From: Bacteroidales bacterium
GTDB taxonomy: Bacteria > Bacteroidota > Bacteroidia > Bacteroidales > UBA12077
DNA: 14,937 nt
Reading direction: 5' to 3'
Assembly: GCA_030635365.1 (NCBI GenBank)
Contig: DAOVYZ010000018.1
Location: forward strand, 1 to 14,937
The notes beneath the pieces were generated by a model. The model was not told where the DNA came from, did not search any database, and worked only from the letters and a program-made list of their open reading frames with translations. Below, piece after piece: positions 13,557 to 14,937 of the stretch. Within the stretch, counting starts at the first letter, position 1. Every line of letters begins with the position of its first letter. The translations under genes and the position numbers were made by a program.

Positions 13557-13948
13557 TAGTTAAAGTAAAACCCGGACAGAAAATAGAGTTTAAAACTTTA
13601 AATCAGGATAAAAAATTTATAAGCAAGATAAAAAGGGTTGGAGTTAAGATAAACGAATTGGATAGGACAACTCTTGTGCAAGGAGTAATTGATAACGTGG
13701 GATAGATATTAAAACCGGGGATGTATGTAAATGCTAAGATATTTATGAACGAAAAAAATGTATTTACACTTCCATCTGAAGCTATAATTGATTTTAATAA
13801 TCAATCGTATATTTTTATTAAAGAGGATAATGATTTTATAAGATTCGAGATTACAAAAGGGATTGAGCAAAATGATTATTGTGAAATTGTAGATGTTAGC
13901 AAACAAATTGTTAAAGGTGATATTGTTATTAAAGGGGCATATTATTAA
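13557..13948 (+). pseudogene. C-terminal remnant of a CzcB/CusB-type periplasmic adaptor
   Basis: The frame that begins just after the czcA fragment reads VKVKPGQKIEFKTLNQ, then ISKIKRVGVKINELDRTTLVQ, LKPGMYVNAKIF, TLPSEAIIDF and IVKGDIVIKGAYY. These are the beta-barrel and membrane-proximal parts of RND membrane-fusion proteins, roughly the last third of the family's usual length. The signal peptide, hairpin and lipoyl parts are missing. An in-frame TAG at 13703-13705, between DNVG and ILKPGM, adds a second lesion. The ATG at 13724 could in principle start a 74-residue product, but this would be a useless part of the fold. Bacteroidota often place the adaptor gene downstream of the pump gene, so a single deletion spanning both would produce this arrangement. 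Confidence 0.82.
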
Positions 13949-14014
13949 AATGCAAAAATGGAAGTAGAAGAATAGAATATTTGGTGTAAATTGCACGTTT
14001 AATTAACTTATGTT

Positions 14015-14046
14015 ATTGAAGATTAAAAAAATATAATATAACTTTG
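14015..14046 (+). promoter_or_regulatory. Bacteroidota-type sigma promoter of the coiled-coil protein gene
   Basis: ATTG at 14015-14018 and TAACTTTG at 14039-14046 are 20 bases apart. This matches the Bacteroidota pattern of a TTTG box at -33 and TAnnTTTG at -7, with one mismatch in the first box. Transcription should start near 14050, giving a leader of about 30 bases before the ATG at 14081. Confidence 0.7.
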
Positions 14047-14080
14047 CAAACCTATTAAGTAAACCCTAAGCTAAAAAGAA

Positions 14081-14937
14081 ATGGAAGAGCAAAACAAAAA
14101 TCAAAATCCAGAGAATCCAAACCAAGAAATGAATAAGCATGCACCAATTCCTCCCCGAAAGAATAAAAGTGGGATGAGATTTATATTATTATTGGTAATT
14201 ATACTATTAGCAGTTGTTACCTGGCTATATATTGACCAGCGTCAAACCTCTGATGAAATAAGAACCGTTCTAACAGAAGAAAAAGATTCTATACAATCTA
14301 ACTTAATACAGTTAAGAGATGAGTATGATGCACTAATGACTGATAATGATTCAATTAATGCAGAGCTTAATAAAGAAAAAGAAAAAATTGATGATTTATT
14401 AGCAGAAATCAAAACAGTTAAAGCAACAAATTATTCAAAAATTAGAGAGTTACAAGGTGAATTAGGAACCCTAAGAAAAGTAGCAAAAAGCTACGTTCGC
14501 CAAATTGATTCATTAAATACACTTAATCAGGAACTAATAACAGAAAATATTAAGGTTAAAAATGAGATCCAAGAAACAAAATCTACAAATATAGAGCTTG
14601 AGGAACAAAATAAAGACTTATCAGGGAAGGTAGAAATAGCAAGTATATTAAGAACAGAAAATCTTCAGGCAATAACATTAAATAAAAGAGGGAAAGTAAA
14701 AAATAAAATTGATAAAATAGAAAAGATTAGGGTTAGCTTTAAAATTAAAGAAAATGTATTAGCCGTGGCAGGTGAACGTGATGTTTATATTCGTATAGCA
14801 GGTCCGGATGATTATATTCTGGCAAAATCTGAAGACGATTTGTTTGAGTTTGAGGGGCAACAAATTGTTTATTCAGCAAAGCGCCCGATAAATTATTTAA
14901 ATAGGGATCTTGAGGTTGTAATTTTTTGGGATAATAA
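14081..14937 (+). CDS. Membrane-anchored coiled-coil protein, 3' end beyond the window
   Basis: The frame is open from the ATG at 14081 to the window edge (285 residues seen, no stop). A polar, Asn/Pro-rich N-terminus (1-30, ending PPRKNKSG) is followed by one transmembrane helix (about 32-51, MRFILLLVIILLAVVTWLYI). A long charged helix rich in Glu, Lys and Leu with coiled-coil periodicity follows (about 53-195). After KVEIASILRTENLQA comes a beta-rich domain with KIRVSFKIKEN and RDVYIRIAGPDDYIL, ending in SAKRPINYLNRDLEV. This order is familiar from conserved uncharacterised Bacteroidota proteins with one membrane helix. Positive residues before the helix suggest a cytoplasmic N-terminus and a periplasmic coiled coil. 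Function unknown; a role in the cell envelope is inference. It has its own promoter and no tie to the efflux remnant. Confidence 0.85.
   Translation, partial: MEEQNKNQNPENPNQEMNKHAPIPPRKNKSGMRFILLLVIILLAVVTWLYIDQRQTSDEIRTVLTEEKDSIQSNLIQLRDEYDALMTDNDSINAELNKEKEKIDDLLAEIKTVKATNYSKIRELQGELGTLRKVAKSYVRQIDSLNTLNQELITENIKVKNEIQETKSTNIELEEQNKDLSGKVEIASILRTENLQAITLNKRGKVKNKIDKIEKIRVSFKIKENVLAVAGERDVYIRIAGPDDYILAKSEDDLFEFEGQQIVYSAKRPINYLNRDLEVVIFWDN

Noticed and set aside
13709..13996. Minus-strand open frame of 95 codons rich in Ile, Asn and Phe
   Set aside because: It is antisense to the adaptor remnant, which has clear homology on the plus strand.

Overview
The window looks like an AT-rich chromosome segment from a member of the Bacteroidota, perhaps a free-living or marine relative of the Bacteroidales/Marinilabiliales. 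This rests on the two-gene Rhs layout with a DUF6443-type region, signal peptides ending in AQ or GQ, a promoter of the TAnnTTTG type upstream of the last gene, and the lack of clear Shine-Dalgarno sequences. The genus cannot be fixed from the sequence.

Layout. Positions 1-331 hold nothing I recognise. Positions 332-820 (minus strand) are a compact type II toxin-antitoxin pair, with the antitoxin first and a RelE/ParE-type toxin second. Positions 821-1275 are non-coding and rich in structure: a 36-bp near-perfect palindrome, several hairpins, and an intrinsic terminator that ends minus-strand transcription. Positions 1276-12565 form one minus-strand Rhs operon, read from right to left. It starts with a 1441-residue secreted YD-repeat protein, followed by a 2085-residue Rhs protein and then a small secreted protein of about 193 residues. 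Positions 12566-13304 are a 739-bp non-coding gap with inverted repeats. Positions 13305-13948 (plus strand) hold the wreck of a heavy-metal RND efflux locus: the first 83 codons of a czcA-like gene, joined directly to the last third of a czcB-like gene. From 14081 to the window edge runs the start of a membrane-anchored coiled-coil protein with a good Bacteroidota promoter.

How it fits together. The three operon genes read as a polymorphic-toxin locus. The first protein supplies an SpvB/TcdB-like beta-sandwich and one clear YD repeat. The second carries ten PKD-like domains, a long YD-repeat shell, the Rhs core with its PxxxxDPxG self-cleavage motif, and a variable tip of about 226 residues. 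The tip contains H-E-I-K-A-H followed by a Glu/His cluster, which suggests a variant zinc-metallopeptidase toxin. The tip and the small downstream gene share low GC content compared with the Rhs shell, as expected of an exchangeable toxin-immunity cassette. The immunity role is inferred from position and composition only. The most unusual points are the tip with its HExxxH spacing, the 768-bp tandem duplication of a three-domain PKD block, and the unexplained 336-residue C-terminal extension of the first protein.
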